Assembly: GCA_050950345.1 (NCBI GenBank)
Contig: JBMNHK010000003.1
Coordinates: forward strand, 244,658 to 308,657
Source of the DNA: Pelotomaculum_C sp050950345
GTDB lineage: Bacteria; Bacillota; Desulfotomaculia; Desulfotomaculales; Pelotomaculaceae
DNA: 64,000 nt
Reading direction: 5' to 3'
Below the pieces are notes generated by a model. That model saw only the letters and a program-made list of their open reading frames with translations, did no database searches and was not told the DNA's origin. Position 1 is the first letter of the stretch; each line of letters starts with the position of its first letter. Below, one piece after another: positions 17,097 through 25,338 of the stretch. The translations under genes were made by a program, and so were the position numbers.

Positions 17097-17220
17097 TCCT
17101 CACATATTGACTACGTAAGTTCTTCGACCCTATCGTGGCAATTCCTCCGCTGATCACTGCCTATTGACACAGGTAAATTCCATTGATAGACTAGAAAACG
17201 ATAATTAAATAATATTTTTG

Positions 17221-17390
17221 CTCTTATCCGGAGTGGCGGAGGGACTGGCCCAATGAAGCCCGGCAACCTTGGGATTTCCCCAAAAGGTGCTAATTCCTGC
17301 AGGAGATTGGTTTCTTCTGGCAGATAAGGGAGAAAGTGATAACAAGGCTTTCTACCCCCTTCTGTTTGGAAGGGGTATTCTTGTTATAGC
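17221..17390 (+). ncRNA. SAM-I riboswitch (S box) with downstream terminator
   Basis: P1 pairs CTTATC (17223-17228) with GATAAG (17323-17328). Inside lie the conserved core elements GAGGGACTGGCCC, GAAGCCCGGCAACC and AAGGTGCTAATTCC. A second stem follows at about 17338-17387 (ACCCCCTTC/GGAAGGGGT nested in AACAAG/CTTGTT), which probably is the expression-platform terminator. It sits 40 bases before the homocysteine operon, so SAM excess should shut the operon down. Confidence 0.95.
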
Positions 17391-17427
17391 TACAAGAGCA
17401 GTATTTAAGCGAGAGGATGTAGTAATA

Positions 17428-18633
17428 ATGGCAAGCGAGAAGACCTACGCTGAGATTAATGAAAAGATTAAGGCAGGCAAAGCAGTTGTATTAACAGCTG
17501 AAGAGATCGTCGACCTGGTGGCTGAAAAGGGAATTGCTGAAGCGGCCAGGCAAGTAGACGTGGTCACTACGGGAACATTTGCTCCCATGTGCTCCTCCGG
17601 TGTTTTTCTTAATTTAGGTCATACCAAACCAAAGATGAAGATGCAAAAGGTCTGGCTTAATGGCGTCCCGGCCTATGCCGGGATAGCAGCAGTTGATGCA
17701 TATCTGGGTGCCACCGAATTACCCGAGGACGATCCGGGCAACAACAATTATCCTGGCGAATTTCGCTACGGTGGCGGTCATGTGATAGAAGACTTGCTGC
17801 TTGGTAAACAAGTTAAACTTGAAGCTGTCGCTTATGGCACTGACTGTTATCCACGGCGCGATCTTGAGACATATATTACCCTGGATGACATTAACGAAGC
17901 AATTCTGTTTAACCCGCGCAATGCTTATCAGAACTATAATTGTGGCGTTAATTTAACCAACCGGGTTGTTTATACTTATATGGGCATGCTGAAACCAAAT
18001 CTCGGTAACGCCAATTATTCCACCTCAGGACAACTCAGCCCGCTCTTAAATGACCCCTACTTTTTAACCATCGGGATCGGGACCAGGATATTCCTGGGCG
18101 GCGGGATCGGTTATGTAGCCTGGAACGGTACGCAACATTTTCCGGAAATACAAAAAGACTCCGCCGGCAACAATTTCGGACCTGCCGGCGGAACTCTCTC
18201 AGTCATCGGTGATTTAAAACAAATGAAACCGAACTGGCTGTTAGGCGCCAGTATTCTGGGCTATGGCGCTAGCCTCTCTGTTAGTATAGGCATACCCATT
18301 CCCATCTTAAATGAAGAGGTGATGCGCTGTGTCTCGGTCACTGACCATGATCTGTATGCACCTGTTATTGATTATGGGGACGCATACGGCCAGGCTCTCC
18401 CCAGCGACCTGGGCTATGTCAGTTATGCTGAATTAAAGTCAGGCACTATCACCGTCAGGGGCAAAAAAGTTCCTACTGCCCCTTTATCAAGTTATATGAA
18501 AGCCAGGGAAGTTGCCAATACACTCAAGGATTGGATTATTCAAAAGGAATTTTTCCTGACTGAACCGGTAAAACAGCTTGCCTCCTATCAGGACGGCATA
18601 CAACCCAAAAAGCTGGAAATCAAGGAGTTATAA
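17428..18633 (+). CDS. Homocysteine biosynthesis protein (COG1900 / DUF39)
   Basis: 401 residues of the family shown in Methanosarcina, with partner NIL-ferredoxin and COG2122 genes, to be needed for making homocysteine from sulfide and aspartate semialdehyde. Visible hallmarks are the VVTTGTFAPMCSSGVFLNLG start, YGTDCYPRRD with a conserved Cys, and IGIGTRIFLGGGIGYVAWNG. The frame is open from 17269 but that region is the riboswitch; ATG 17428 with AGAGGATG before it is the start. It is the first gene of a three-gene operon under a SAM-I riboswitch, which supports a methionine-cycle role independent of O-acetylhomoserine. Confidence 0.9.
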   Translation: MASEKTYAEINEKIKAGKAVVLTAEEIVDLVAEKGIAEAARQVDVVTTGTFAPMCSSGVFLNLGHTKPKMKMQKVWLNGVPAYAGIAAVDAYLGATELPEDDPGNNNYPGEFRYGGGHVIEDLLLGKQVKLEAVAYGTDCYPRRDLETYITLDDINEAILFNPRNAYQNYNCGVNLTNRVVYTYMGMLKPNLGNANYSTSGQLSPLLNDPYFLTIGIGTRIFLGGGIGYVAWNGTQHFPEIQKDSAGNNFGPAGGTLSVIGDLKQMKPNWLLGASILGYGASLSVSIGIPIPILNEEVMRCVSVTDHDLYAPVIDYGDAYGQALPSDLGYVSYAELKSGTITVRGKKVPTAPLSSYMKAREVANTLKDWIIQKEFFLTEPVKQLASYQDGIQPKKLEIKEL

Positions 18634-18679
18634 ATTTGAGCAAAAAATTTGGAGCATTACCTGGAAGGAGTGGCAGGAC

Positions 18680-19081
18680 ATGTCACCAAAAAAAATAATT
18701 TTACGTTTTAGCGCAGACACGGCTGATCAACCAATTATATACCGCCTGGTCAAAGACTATGACCTGATCATCAATATTCTGAAGGCCAATGTAAACCCCT
18801 GCAAAGAAGGCACAATGGTTTTAGAAATAACCGGGGAAAATTACGAGGACGGCCTGGCTTACCTGAGGGAAAAGGGTGTCAGGGTGCAGCCGCTGGCAGA
18901 GGAGGTATTCCGCAATGAAGAACGTTGCAATAGCTGCGGGGCATGTACAGGCATTTGCCCCACAGGCGCGTTAAGTCTGGAAAGACCCTCTATGGAGGTT
19001 AAGTTTGATAGCGATAAGTGCATTGTTTGCCAGCTTTGTGTAAAAATATGCCCTCACAGGGCGATGGAGGTCAGGTTCTGA
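18680..19081 (+). CDS. NIL-domain / 2x[4Fe-4S] ferredoxin partner of homocysteine synthesis
   Basis: 133 residues from ATG 18680 (AAGGAG about 12 bases before). The N-terminal NIL domain (about 1-78, KIILRFSADTADQPIIYRLV) is shared with methionine ABC-transporter ATPases, where it senses methionine. Two [4Fe-4S] motifs follow: CNSCGACTGICP and CIVCQLCVKICP. It follows the COG1900 gene in the operon, as in archaea and sulfate reducers, and is the likely electron or sulfur carrier for thiol formation. Confidence 0.92.
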   Translation: MSPKKIILRFSADTADQPIIYRLVKDYDLIINILKANVNPCKEGTMVLEITGENYEDGLAYLREKGVRVQPLAEEVFRNEERCNSCGACTGICPTGALSLERPSMEVKFDSDKCIVCQLCVKICPHRAMEVRF

Positions 19082-19082
19082 T

Positions 19083-19838
19083 TTGGAGTACCTGCAACGC
19101 ACCTACCGGAGGTTATTCCGCCAGGATGACCTGGCCCATTTCCAGGTAGTGCTTCAACAAACCGACCTGGATATCGGAGTGCGCCGGGAGAGATTCTCCC
19201 CAGAACTGGCAGAATGGGTAAAAAAGCAACTCCAGGAACTGCGGGAACAGTTAGAGCAGTATATCAATGGACACCCTGCTTTTTTGCATTCACTGGTTCC
19301 ATGCGCACCCCTTCCTGGAGCCCCTCCCATAGCTGTTGACATGGCGCAAGCGGCGGCCCTTGCAGGTGTGGGCCCAATGGCCGCCGTAGCCGGGGCTTTT
19401 TCTCAATATATCGGCCGGGCCTTAAGTAAACGGTCGAAGGATTTTATTGTGGAAAACGGCGGCGACATTTACCTGCGCAGTACCCGTCAACGAAAAGTAG
19501 GTATTTTCGCAGGGGCATCTCCCCTGTCAAATCGCATTGCCCTTGAAATTAAACCGGAGGACACCCCTTTAGGTATTTGCACTTCTTCAGCTACCGTGGG
19601 ACCATCCCTGAGTCTCGGCCGGGCTGACGCAGCAGTAATATTAGCGCCATCCGCCATCCTTGCCGATGCAGTTGCCACAGCTGCCTGCAACATGGTGCAA
19701 GATAGCGGAGATGTTCAGAGGGCTGCTGAATTCGCCACATCAATTGAAGGAGTTAGCGGTGCTGTTGTTATTAAGGGGGAGCTTATGGCCGCCTGCGGTA
19801 AATTAAAGCTGGTTCCCATGGTACAGGCATCTAGATAA
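19083..19838 (+). CDS. UPF0280 / ApbE-like protein (COG2122)
   Basis: 251 residues of UPF0280, a family that resembles ApbE (FMN transferase) in fold. Visible segments are VDMAQAAALAGVGPMAAVAG, ENGGDIYLRS and the Gly/Ser-rich GICTSSATVGPSLSLGRAD. Together with COG1900 and the NIL ferredoxin it forms the homocysteine-synthesis trio. The start is TTG at 19083, one base after the previous stop, with GGAGG about 13 bases upstream. It ends the operon; a terminator follows. What it does chemically is not established. Confidence 0.85.
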   Translation: MEYLQRTYRRLFRQDDLAHFQVVLQQTDLDIGVRRERFSPELAEWVKKQLQELREQLEQYINGHPAFLHSLVPCAPLPGAPPIAVDMAQAAALAGVGPMAAVAGAFSQYIGRALSKRSKDFIVENGGDIYLRSTRQRKVGIFAGASPLSNRIALEIKPEDTPLGICTSSATVGPSLSLGRADAAVILAPSAILADAVATAACNMVQDSGDVQRAAEFATSIEGVSGAVVIKGELMAACGKLKLVPMVQASR

Positions 19839-19847
19839 ATATTAACC

Positions 19848-19882
19848 GGCGTCTGGAATTTACAAACCTGACGCTTTTTTTA
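19848..19882 (+). terminator. Terminator of the homocysteine operon
   Basis: GGCGTC and GACGC pair around a 16-base loop, followed by seven T. Confidence 0.7.
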
Positions 19883-19917
19883 TTAAGCGGATCAAAAAAC
19901 CCTGCAGCCTTGCTCTG

Positions 19918-20232
19918 CTACCCCCTGGGGTGAAACCTCTCACAGGCCAGGCGGGAAGTCTCTGCTGCTGCGAGTACCTTCTCCAGACCCTCCCTGCCCA
20001 CCCACCTTAACACTGCTGCCGCAGCAATTTCCCCGGGAATACGCCTGGTCAGGCCGGCATACCGGGGAATCTGGGCAGCACACCCGTTCCTGGTCTCTTC
20101 CCGTCCTGTTACCCGTACAAAGAACTTGCAGCTGGCACAGGTATAAGCCAGCTTATCCCGCAATTCCGGCAACATCAGTCTGTGCCCTTCATAGAGAAAG
20201 TTTTTGCGGTAGTAATCGTGGATGTTAGCCAT
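19918..20232 (-). CDS. Cys-containing protein coupled to dinB
   Basis: 104 residues from ATG 20232, overlapping the dinB end by 8 bases (GGAG lies 7 bases before the start, so the longer frame to 20340 is not needed). The chain has YTCASCKFFVRVTGREE and two more Cys (NGCAAQIP and LACERF), giving four cysteines that could bind a metal or an Fe-S cluster. The rest is rich in basic and Ala residues. I do not recognise the family. Its overlap with dinB puts it in the SOS-controlled unit. Confidence 0.6.
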   Translation of the reverse strand: MANIHDYYRKNFLYEGHRLMLPELRDKLAYTCASCKFFVRVTGREETRNGCAAQIPRYAGLTRRIPGEIAAAAVLRWVGREGLEKVLAAAETSRLACERFHPRG

Positions 20233-21433
20233 TTCCATTTCTCCCGGCACGCTCCCGCAGCACACCGGCAGGAGCCAAAGATATAGCTCTGAGTATGCTT
20301 TTTTCGCCAAAGCGATCCCGGATCCGATCACAAACATCATTTAACCTGCGGGAATGCTCCACCACTCCAAACAAATCTAACTGCTCAGCCGCGTTCTTAA
20401 GCAAGCCGGATAGGGAGACCCCCACCATCCTGACAGGCTTCCAGTCAGGCCAGTGCCGGTGCAACAGTCCAGTTGCCGTCCGGCAAACATCAGCAGCATC
20501 GGCTGTGTAATTGGCCATGGTAGATGACCTTGATATCCAGAGAAACTCCGTATCTTTTAAGCTTAAATTCACCGTTCGGCCAACATATCCACCCAGGCGC
20601 ACCCTCCGGCAAACAATGTCACATAGTTCCAGAATCACCCCCTCAATTTCGGGGTAACCCCTATAATCTCTGGAAAGCGTGATCTGGTGGCCAATTGACT
20701 TGACCTCCTTAAAGGAATGCGGGTTTACGGGACTGTAATCAATGCCATTAGCAGACAGGTGCAGGACATGGCCCATCAATCCGAACCTCTTTTGCAGTAC
20801 CGGCAGCGGGTAACAGGCCAGCTCGCCGATAGTATGAATATTAAGCTCATGCATTTTTTTCTCCAGGCGGCGCCCCACGCCAAAGAGCTCCCGCACCGGC
20901 AAGGGCCACATTTTCAACTGTACGTCACTTAAATCCAAAACTGTAAGGCCATCCGGTTTCTGCATGCCGGCAGCCATTTTGGCCAGGAGTTTATTAGGAC
21001 CGACACCAACGCTGCACAAAACACCCACCTCTTCTTTGATCCGTCTCTTCAGTTGGCCAGCAATATCCAGAGACGTACCGAAGAGCTGTTCGCAGCCTGA
21101 AACATCCATAAATGCCTCGTCGATGGAGAAAGGCTCTACCAGGGGAGTGAAATCTTTCATAATCCGTATAATACGGGTGGAAAAATTAACATATTGACTG
21201 TATTGCGGTTTTATAAAAACACCGTCACGGCAAAGGTTTCGAGCTTCATTCAAAGCCATGCCCGTCTGCACACCACAGGCTTTTGCCTCATAGGAGGCGG
21301 CCAAAACAATACCATGGCGCTTTGCCGGATCCCCTGCCACAATAACCGGCCTGCCTCGCAAGGAAGGCTCCATGGCCTGGTGTACGCTGGCAAAAAAAGA
21401 ATTCATATCCGCAAGCAGGATTGGACAGTACAC
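20225..21433 (-). CDS. dinB: Y-family DNA polymerase (DinB / Pol IV-like)
   Basis: 402 residues. Translesion polymerase with palm acidic residues in LLADMNSFFASVHQ and FSIDEAFMDVSG, the helix-hairpin-helix region VGVGPNKLLAKMAAGMQ and FGVGRRLEKKM, and a C-terminal little-finger domain. EQLDLF near residue 360 is a beta-clamp-binding motif (QLxLF). The start is GTG 21433 with AGAAGGATGGG upstream. Two LexA-type operators lie 20-60 bases upstream, so it is DNA-damage induced. The small Cys protein is translated from the same mRNA. Confidence 0.93.
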   Translation of the reverse strand: MYCPILLADMNSFFASVHQAMEPSLRGRPVIVAGDPAKRHGIVLAASYEAKACGVQTGMALNEARNLCRDGVFIKPQYSQYVNFSTRIIRIMKDFTPLVEPFSIDEAFMDVSGCEQLFGTSLDIAGQLKRRIKEEVGVLCSVGVGPNKLLAKMAAGMQKPDGLTVLDLSDVQLKMWPLPVRELFGVGRRLEKKMHELNIHTIGELACYPLPVLQKRFGLMGHVLHLSANGIDYSPVNPHSFKEVKSIGHQITLSRDYRGYPEIEGVILELCDIVCRRVRLGGYVGRTVNLSLKDTEFLWISRSSTMANYTADAADVCRTATGLLHRHWPDWKPVRMVGVSLSGLLKNAAEQLDLFGVVEHSRRLNDVCDRIRDRFGEKSILRAISLAPAGVLRERAGRNGNG

Positions 21434-21451
21434 TTCAACCCATCCTTCTTA

Positions 21452-21463
21452 GAACATATGTTC
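21452..21463 (-). promoter_or_regulatory. LexA (SOS) operator, perfect
   Basis: GAACATATGTTC matches the Gram-positive SOS box GAAC-N4-GTTC exactly and is a full palindrome. It ends 19 bases upstream of the dinB start codon. Confidence 0.88.
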
Positions 21464-21479
21464 TATTTATTATAAACCC

Positions 21480-21491
21480 AAACACATGTTC
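21480..21491 (-). promoter_or_regulatory. Second LexA-like operator, one mismatch
   Basis: On the minus strand GAACATGTGTTT, 11 of 12 positions of the consensus palindrome pattern, centred 28 bases from the first box (close to three helix turns). A tandem pair would give tighter control. Confidence 0.6.
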
Positions 21492-21572
21492 CCGTAAAGG
21501 GGGAATAAAAGGTTATAATGAATCAACAATTCCTCGCCTGGTAAAATAAGGCTAAGAAGCCGGGCATTATTA

Positions 21573-21627
21573 AAGGGGGCTGTTGCACAACGAACTAAAA
21601 AGTTCGAGTCAACTGCCCCTTTTTTGT
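21573..21627. other. Strong hairpin upstream of dinB, terminator or IS-end remnant
   Basis: Nested inverted repeat: GGGGGCTGTTG pairs with CAACTGCCCC around an inner CGAACT/AGTTCG hairpin, followed by six T on the plus strand. There is no plus-strand gene upstream that needs it. On the minus strand it would be a second stop after yedF. The GGGGCTGTTGCAC word also resembles ends of some insertion sequences. Confidence 0.55.
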
Positions 21628-21693
21628 AGAAAAATACAAATGCGCGTTCCAAAAACAAATTATTATCGGATCTAATGACTGATCTTAGTTTTA

Positions 21694-21748
21694 TAAAAAG
21701 AAAGGAGCGTCGCTCACTACTTGAATAAAGTAGTTTTACAACACTCCC
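21694..21748 (-). terminator. Terminator after yedF
   Basis: Nested stems (GGAGTG with CGCTCC, and ACTACTT with AAGTAGT) followed on the minus strand by TTTCTTTTT, about 24 bases after the yedF stop. Confidence 0.65.
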
Positions 21749-21771
21749 TTATGTCTTGAGCAAATTTTGCA

Positions 21772-22377
21772 TTATGCAATTGTAATGACCTTGCCGGGAG
21801 ATCTCAAGCGGGTATTGATGTCATACATATTGGAAATAACTCCAACAGCAAGCTTTTCCTTGAGTTTATAATAATCCAGACAGGTGCCGCATACCAGTAT
21901 TTCCGTTCCCCGTTCGGCTATTTTCTGCATCTGCTCAAGTACCGGCGACCCTTCTACGGCAAGATAAACCCCGGTATTAAGAAGAAGCAGCGCCTGGGGT
22001 GATTGTTGTTCACTTAATGTTACCATGAGACTCTTCATAAGAACCTCACCCAGGTCTGGGGAGCCCTGGCCCAGGGAGTTCGTGGTTATAAAATACATAA
22101 CCCCCTCCCCTTCCTTATTCTTAACAATATTTTCCAATGAACCTGCAGCCGGCTGCCCACCGGCCGGTTTAATCTTCAGGTGATAGGAGCCGTCCTTTTC
22201 TTCAACCGCTACGCTGCAGCCGGCACGGCCGGCAAAGCGTGTAACATTCTCTTTGGCAGCCTCATTATCCACAATAATGAGAAGGTTTTCAAACCCTCCT
22301 TCTTCCAGGGCCTTTTTTGTGTTAATCACAGGTGCGGGACAGGCCAACCCCGTACAATCAATTATCTTCTCACTCAT
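21772..22377 (-). CDS. yedF: Sulfurtransferase-like selenium metabolism protein YedF
   Basis: 201 residues. The N-terminal TusA-like domain (about 1-75) begins IIDCTGLACPAPVINTKKAL with the conserved Cys-Pro. The C-terminal half is DsrE/DrsH-like, with YFITTNSLGQGSPDLGEVLM and the EILVCGTCLDYYKLKEKL Cys pair. This two-domain form is the one found with selenium genes and is thought to handle selenium or sulfur transfer. selA at the left edge shows the pathway is present. It stands after hslO, with about 140 bases between. Confidence 0.92.
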   Translation of the reverse strand: MSEKIIDCTGLACPAPVINTKKALEEGGFENLLIIVDNEAAKENVTRFAGRAGCSVAVEEKDGSYHLKIKPAGGQPAAGSLENIVKNKEGEGVMYFITTNSLGQGSPDLGEVLMKSLMVTLSEQQSPQALLLLNTGVYLAVEGSPVLEQMQKIAERGTEILVCGTCLDYYKLKEKLAVGVISNMYDINTRLRSPGKVITIA

Positions 22378-22515
22378 AACAACTCTTCCTTTGCATGTGT
22401 TGTTTGATTTCCTTTGCTCTATAAGTTTAAAAAAAGATTCTGTATTTTACAATAAAACACCTTCATTACTTTGATACAATATGCTTATTAAAAGGGTCTT
22501 TTTAATTGAATATAC

Positions 22516-23397
22516 TTATTGCTGACAGGCCTCTTGTAGAACAACTGCTAATTCCTGGCTTGTAAATACATAGGTTTCCCCGCAAAAGTGGCAGTGCACC
22601 TCTGCTTGTCCCTGCTCTTGCATGATGTTTTCAATTTCCTCTTTGCCTAAGCTTACTAATATACCCTCTACTCTTTTATGAGTGCAGTTGCATTTAAAAC
22701 GCAAGGGAACACGGTCTAAATAATCTATCTCGATACCCCCTACAGCCTCAGCAACAATATCCTCAGGGCTTAACCCGCGGGCAACAAGGCTACTGATAGC
22801 AGGCAAATGGTTGATACTTTTTTCCAAATGCGCCAGGAGTTCTTCATCCGCTCCTGGAAGAAGCTGAACAATTAAACCGCCTGATGCTTTCACACTACCA
22901 TCAGGTCCGACAAGCACCCCCAGTGCAACAGCCGAAGGCGTTTGTTCGGAAACAAACAGGTATTGAGCAACGTCTTCAGCAATTTCACCTGTAACCAGTT
23001 CTACGCTGCCTGTAAAGGGCTCCTTTAATCCCAAATCTTTGGAAATATGTAAAACACCCTTGCCAACTGCTGCCCCCACAGGCAGTTTTCCTTCCGCAGT
23101 GTGTTCAAGGTCGGTGTGAGGTTCCTGAACATACCCCCGCACCTCACCGTTTGCATTGGCAGATACAACAATTGCGCCAAGGGGACCGTCCCCAAAAATG
23201 CGCAGGGTAAGCAGGTCATCACCTTTTAGATTCGCCCCCAGCAGCAATCCGGCTGTTAATGAACGTCCCAGGGCGGCACTGGCTACAGGCCAGGTATCAT
23301 GCCTTCTTCTTGCTTCATCAACCAAATGTGTAGTAGTAGCGGCAAAAACTCTAAACTGGCCTTCCCCGCCAACACCCCTTACTAAATAGTCCTTCAT
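22516..23397 (-). CDS. hslO: Redox-regulated chaperone Hsp33
   Basis: 293 residues, usual length. Oxidation-activated holdase in the cytoplasm. The N-terminal chaperone core begins YLVRGVGGEGQFRVFAATTT, and the C-terminal zinc switch has FKCNCTHKRVEGIL and CHFCGETYVF (CxC and CxxC). All four cysteines are present. The ATG has AAAGGAG at the right distance. It suits an anaerobe facing brief oxygen stress and lies in a run of minus-strand single genes. Confidence 0.96.
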   Translation of the reverse strand: MKDYLVRGVGGEGQFRVFAATTTHLVDEARRRHDTWPVASAALGRSLTAGLLLGANLKGDDLLTLRIFGDGPLGAIVVSANANGEVRGYVQEPHTDLEHTAEGKLPVGAAVGKGVLHISKDLGLKEPFTGSVELVTGEIAEDVAQYLFVSEQTPSAVALGVLVGPDGSVKASGGLIVQLLPGADEELLAHLEKSINHLPAISSLVARGLSPEDIVAEAVGGIEIDYLDRVPLRFKCNCTHKRVEGILVSLGKEEIENIMQEQGQAEVHCHFCGETYVFTSQELAVVLQEACQQ

Positions 23398-23528
23398 AAC
23401 ATACTCCTTTGCAATACAGACTGTAAAACCTATGTTAATACCGTTTGTTCGACTCTATTTTTAACATATTTCCAAACATTTTACCATAAAGACTGCGCCA
23501 TACGATACATAGCCTGAATTATATTTGT

Positions 23529-23563
23529 GAAAAACCCGCAGGTTTGTAAACCTGCGGGCATAA
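23529..23563 (-). terminator. Terminator after the universal stress gene
   Basis: CCCGCAGGTTT/AAACCTGCGGG perfect stem with a short loop, followed by TTTTTC on the minus strand, 15 bases after the stop. Confidence 0.9.
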
Positions 23564-23577
23564 AATGCCAATTATTG

Positions 23578-24024
23578 TTAACCCTTGACTACCAGAACCA
23601 TGCACCTGGCATGGTTGACAACAAAATTTGAAACACTACCAAGAAAAAACCTGTTCAAAACACCTTTGTTATTTGACCCAACAGCAATAAGGTCAGCCTT
23701 AATCTCTTCAGCGTAGCGAATCAAAGCCTTGCCCGGGTTGCCATCCAGAACTTTGGTGGTTACTTTGAGTCCCGCAGCTTTTACCTTAGCAGATGCCTGT
23801 TGGTGCAATTCCTCAAAGTGCCTGCGCGTGTTATCAGAAAAATATTTGCTGATTGAGATATTATCCACAGGAAACACGTCTGGAGAAGACACATAAAGCG
23901 GGATATCCAGGGAAGAAACGATAAAAATCTCTGCCTGGTTGCTCCTGGCTATTTCAATAGCTGCTTCCAGGGCTTTTTTTGATCGGGCTTCATCATCATA
24001 ACCAACTAATATCCTTTGCAGCAT
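23578..24024 (-). CDS. Universal stress protein (UspA family)
   Basis: 148 residues of the UspA fold with an ATP-binding signature: the ILVGYDDEARSKKALEAAIE start and the GSNNKGVLNRFFLGSVSNFV segment (G-2x-G-9x-G-S/T). Most likely an ATP-binding stress adaptor. Ribosome site AAAAGGGG; terminator directly behind. The neighbours idi and hslO suggest no specific role. Confidence 0.92.
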   Translation of the reverse strand: MLQRILVGYDDEARSKKALEAAIEIARSNQAEIFIVSSLDIPLYVSSPDVFPVDNISISKYFSDNTRRHFEELHQQASAKVKAAGLKVTTKVLDGNPGKALIRYAEEIKADLIAVGSNNKGVLNRFFLGSVSNFVVNHARCMVLVVKG

Positions 24025-24090
24025 AGATAAGATCCCCTTTTAAGACACTTACTGCCAAGTATATTATTACAATCACTCGTCTTTGTTAAA

Positions 24091-24618
24091 CTACTGCTCC
24101 TGAAGTTTAAGTTTTTTCAGGGCAATTTTAAACCATGCCGTGTACTTACCCGGCTCCTCCTCAATCTTTGCCGTTAACTCGTTTACAGGCACCCATTCAT
24201 AGGCAGCTACTTCTTCCAGATTTATTTTTGGCTGACCGTCCCACTTGCCTACAAAGACATGATCATACTCCATCTCGGTTAATCCATTATCAAACTCCGC
24301 TTTGTATATAAACGAGAAAACTCTCTCCAGATCAGTATCAAAACCCATTTCCTCCTGCAATCTTCTATGAGCAGCTTGCTCCAGGGCTTCACCCGGCCGC
24401 GGATGACTGCAGCAAGTATTTGCCCACAGACCCGGACAATGGTATTTTCCCAGGGCGCGTTGCTGTATCAACAACTCGCCTTTTGAGTTGACAATAAAAA
24501 TGGAAAATGCACGGTGTAGTTTAGGCTCTATATGGGCATTCATTTTTTCAGCGATGCCAACCTCATGATCATTTTCGTCTACTAAAACAACATATTCTTT
24601 CACCAGGTCAATCGTCAC
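24091..24618 (-). CDS. idi: Isopentenyl-diphosphate isomerase, type I
   Basis: 175 residues, Nudix-fold IDI-1 that interconverts IPP and DMAPP. Hallmarks are LHRAFSIFIVN, WANTCCSHPRPGE with the catalytic Cys, a Nudix-like RRLQEEMGF, and EMEYDHVFVG with the catalytic Glu. Most Firmicutes with an isomerase carry the unrelated flavin type II enzyme, so type I here is unusual and may be acquired. The start is GTG 24618; an in-frame stop lies just upstream, so no longer protein is possible, though the ribosome site is weak. Confidence 0.93.
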   Translation of the reverse strand: MTIDLVKEYVVLVDENDHEVGIAEKMNAHIEPKLHRAFSIFIVNSKGELLIQQRALGKYHCPGLWANTCCSHPRPGEALEQAAHRRLQEEMGFDTDLERVFSFIYKAEFDNGLTEMEYDHVFVGKWDGQPKINLEEVAAYEWVPVNELTAKIEEEPGKYTAWFKIALKKLKLQEQ

Positions 24619-24654
24619 CCCAAAAGATTTTTTTTAGCAATATTTCTCCTGCTT

Positions 24655-25332
24655 TTACATTAATCCCTTTTCAGCAAAACTAAAGTACTTGTCACCGGCA
24701 ACAATAATGTGATCTACCACGGATACGGATATAGCCTCCAGGGCAGTGGTGAGTCTTTTAGTAATCTGCAAATCGGCATTCGACGGCCGCAAGGAGCCCC
24801 CGGGATGATTATGGGCCAGGATTACAGAACTGGCCTGGTGTCGCAATGCCGTCTCAACAATAATCCTGGGGTATACCGGAGTCTCATTGATTGTACCTTC
24901 ATGGACTAAGACAGCATTATTGACCTTGTTTTGTGCGTCAAGACATATAACGTAAAACACTTCATATTGATACCCTACAAAAAGAGAAATAGCAAAATTG
25001 CCGGCGTCCTTTGAACTGCTCAACACCTTCTTGGCACCTTGTTTGGCTAAGAGATATCTTTTTGCCATTGGGGCTATAAGTGATAGTAATATAGCAACAT
25101 GCTCACTTACCTTACAGCGACGGCAAATATCCCTTGGATCAGCTTCAAATATTTTGGCCAGGGAGCCAAACTCTGCGAGAATTTTATGGGCTATTTCATT
25201 AGTATCCTTCATCGGGATACAATAGAATAGCAATAATTCCAGGACTTGATGATCTGCGAAGGAATCCAGCCCTTCTGCCAGATATCTGTCCTTGACTCTT
25301 TTCCTGTGCCCGCTATGCAAATTATTACCCAT
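24655..25332 (-). CDS. radC: RadC-family JAB-domain protein
   Basis: 225 residues (UPF0758). Two HhH-like helices at the N-terminus (YLAEGLDSFADHQVLELLLF) are followed by a JAMM/MPN metal site: NETPVYPRIIVETALRHQA, then VILAHNHPGGSLRPSNAD (HxH...SxxD). Its role in DNA repair is doubtful, and the family is often linked with mobile DNA and competence. It starts 6 bases after the flavin-binding gene stop, with a weak ribosome site, so it is probably coupled to it. Confidence 0.9.
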   Translation of the reverse strand: MGNNLHSGHRKRVKDRYLAEGLDSFADHQVLELLLFYCIPMKDTNEIAHKILAEFGSLAKIFEADPRDICRRCKVSEHVAILLSLIAPMAKRYLLAKQGAKKVLSSSKDAGNFAISLFVGYQYEVFYVICLDAQNKVNNAVLVHEGTINETPVYPRIIVETALRHQASSVILAHNHPGGSLRPSNADLQITKRLTTALEAISVSVVDHIIVAGDKYFSFAEKGLM

Positions 25333-25338
25333 ATAATT

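Noticed and set aside
17097..17140. GAACTTACGTAG as a LexA box before the S24 repressor
   Set aside because: Two mismatches in the conserved half-sites and not palindromic.
21574..21750. Small MITE-like element with imperfect ends AGGGGGCTGTTG and its complement near AACACTCCCTT
   Set aside because: The two arms are better explained by separate hairpins that terminate yedF; no target duplication is seen.
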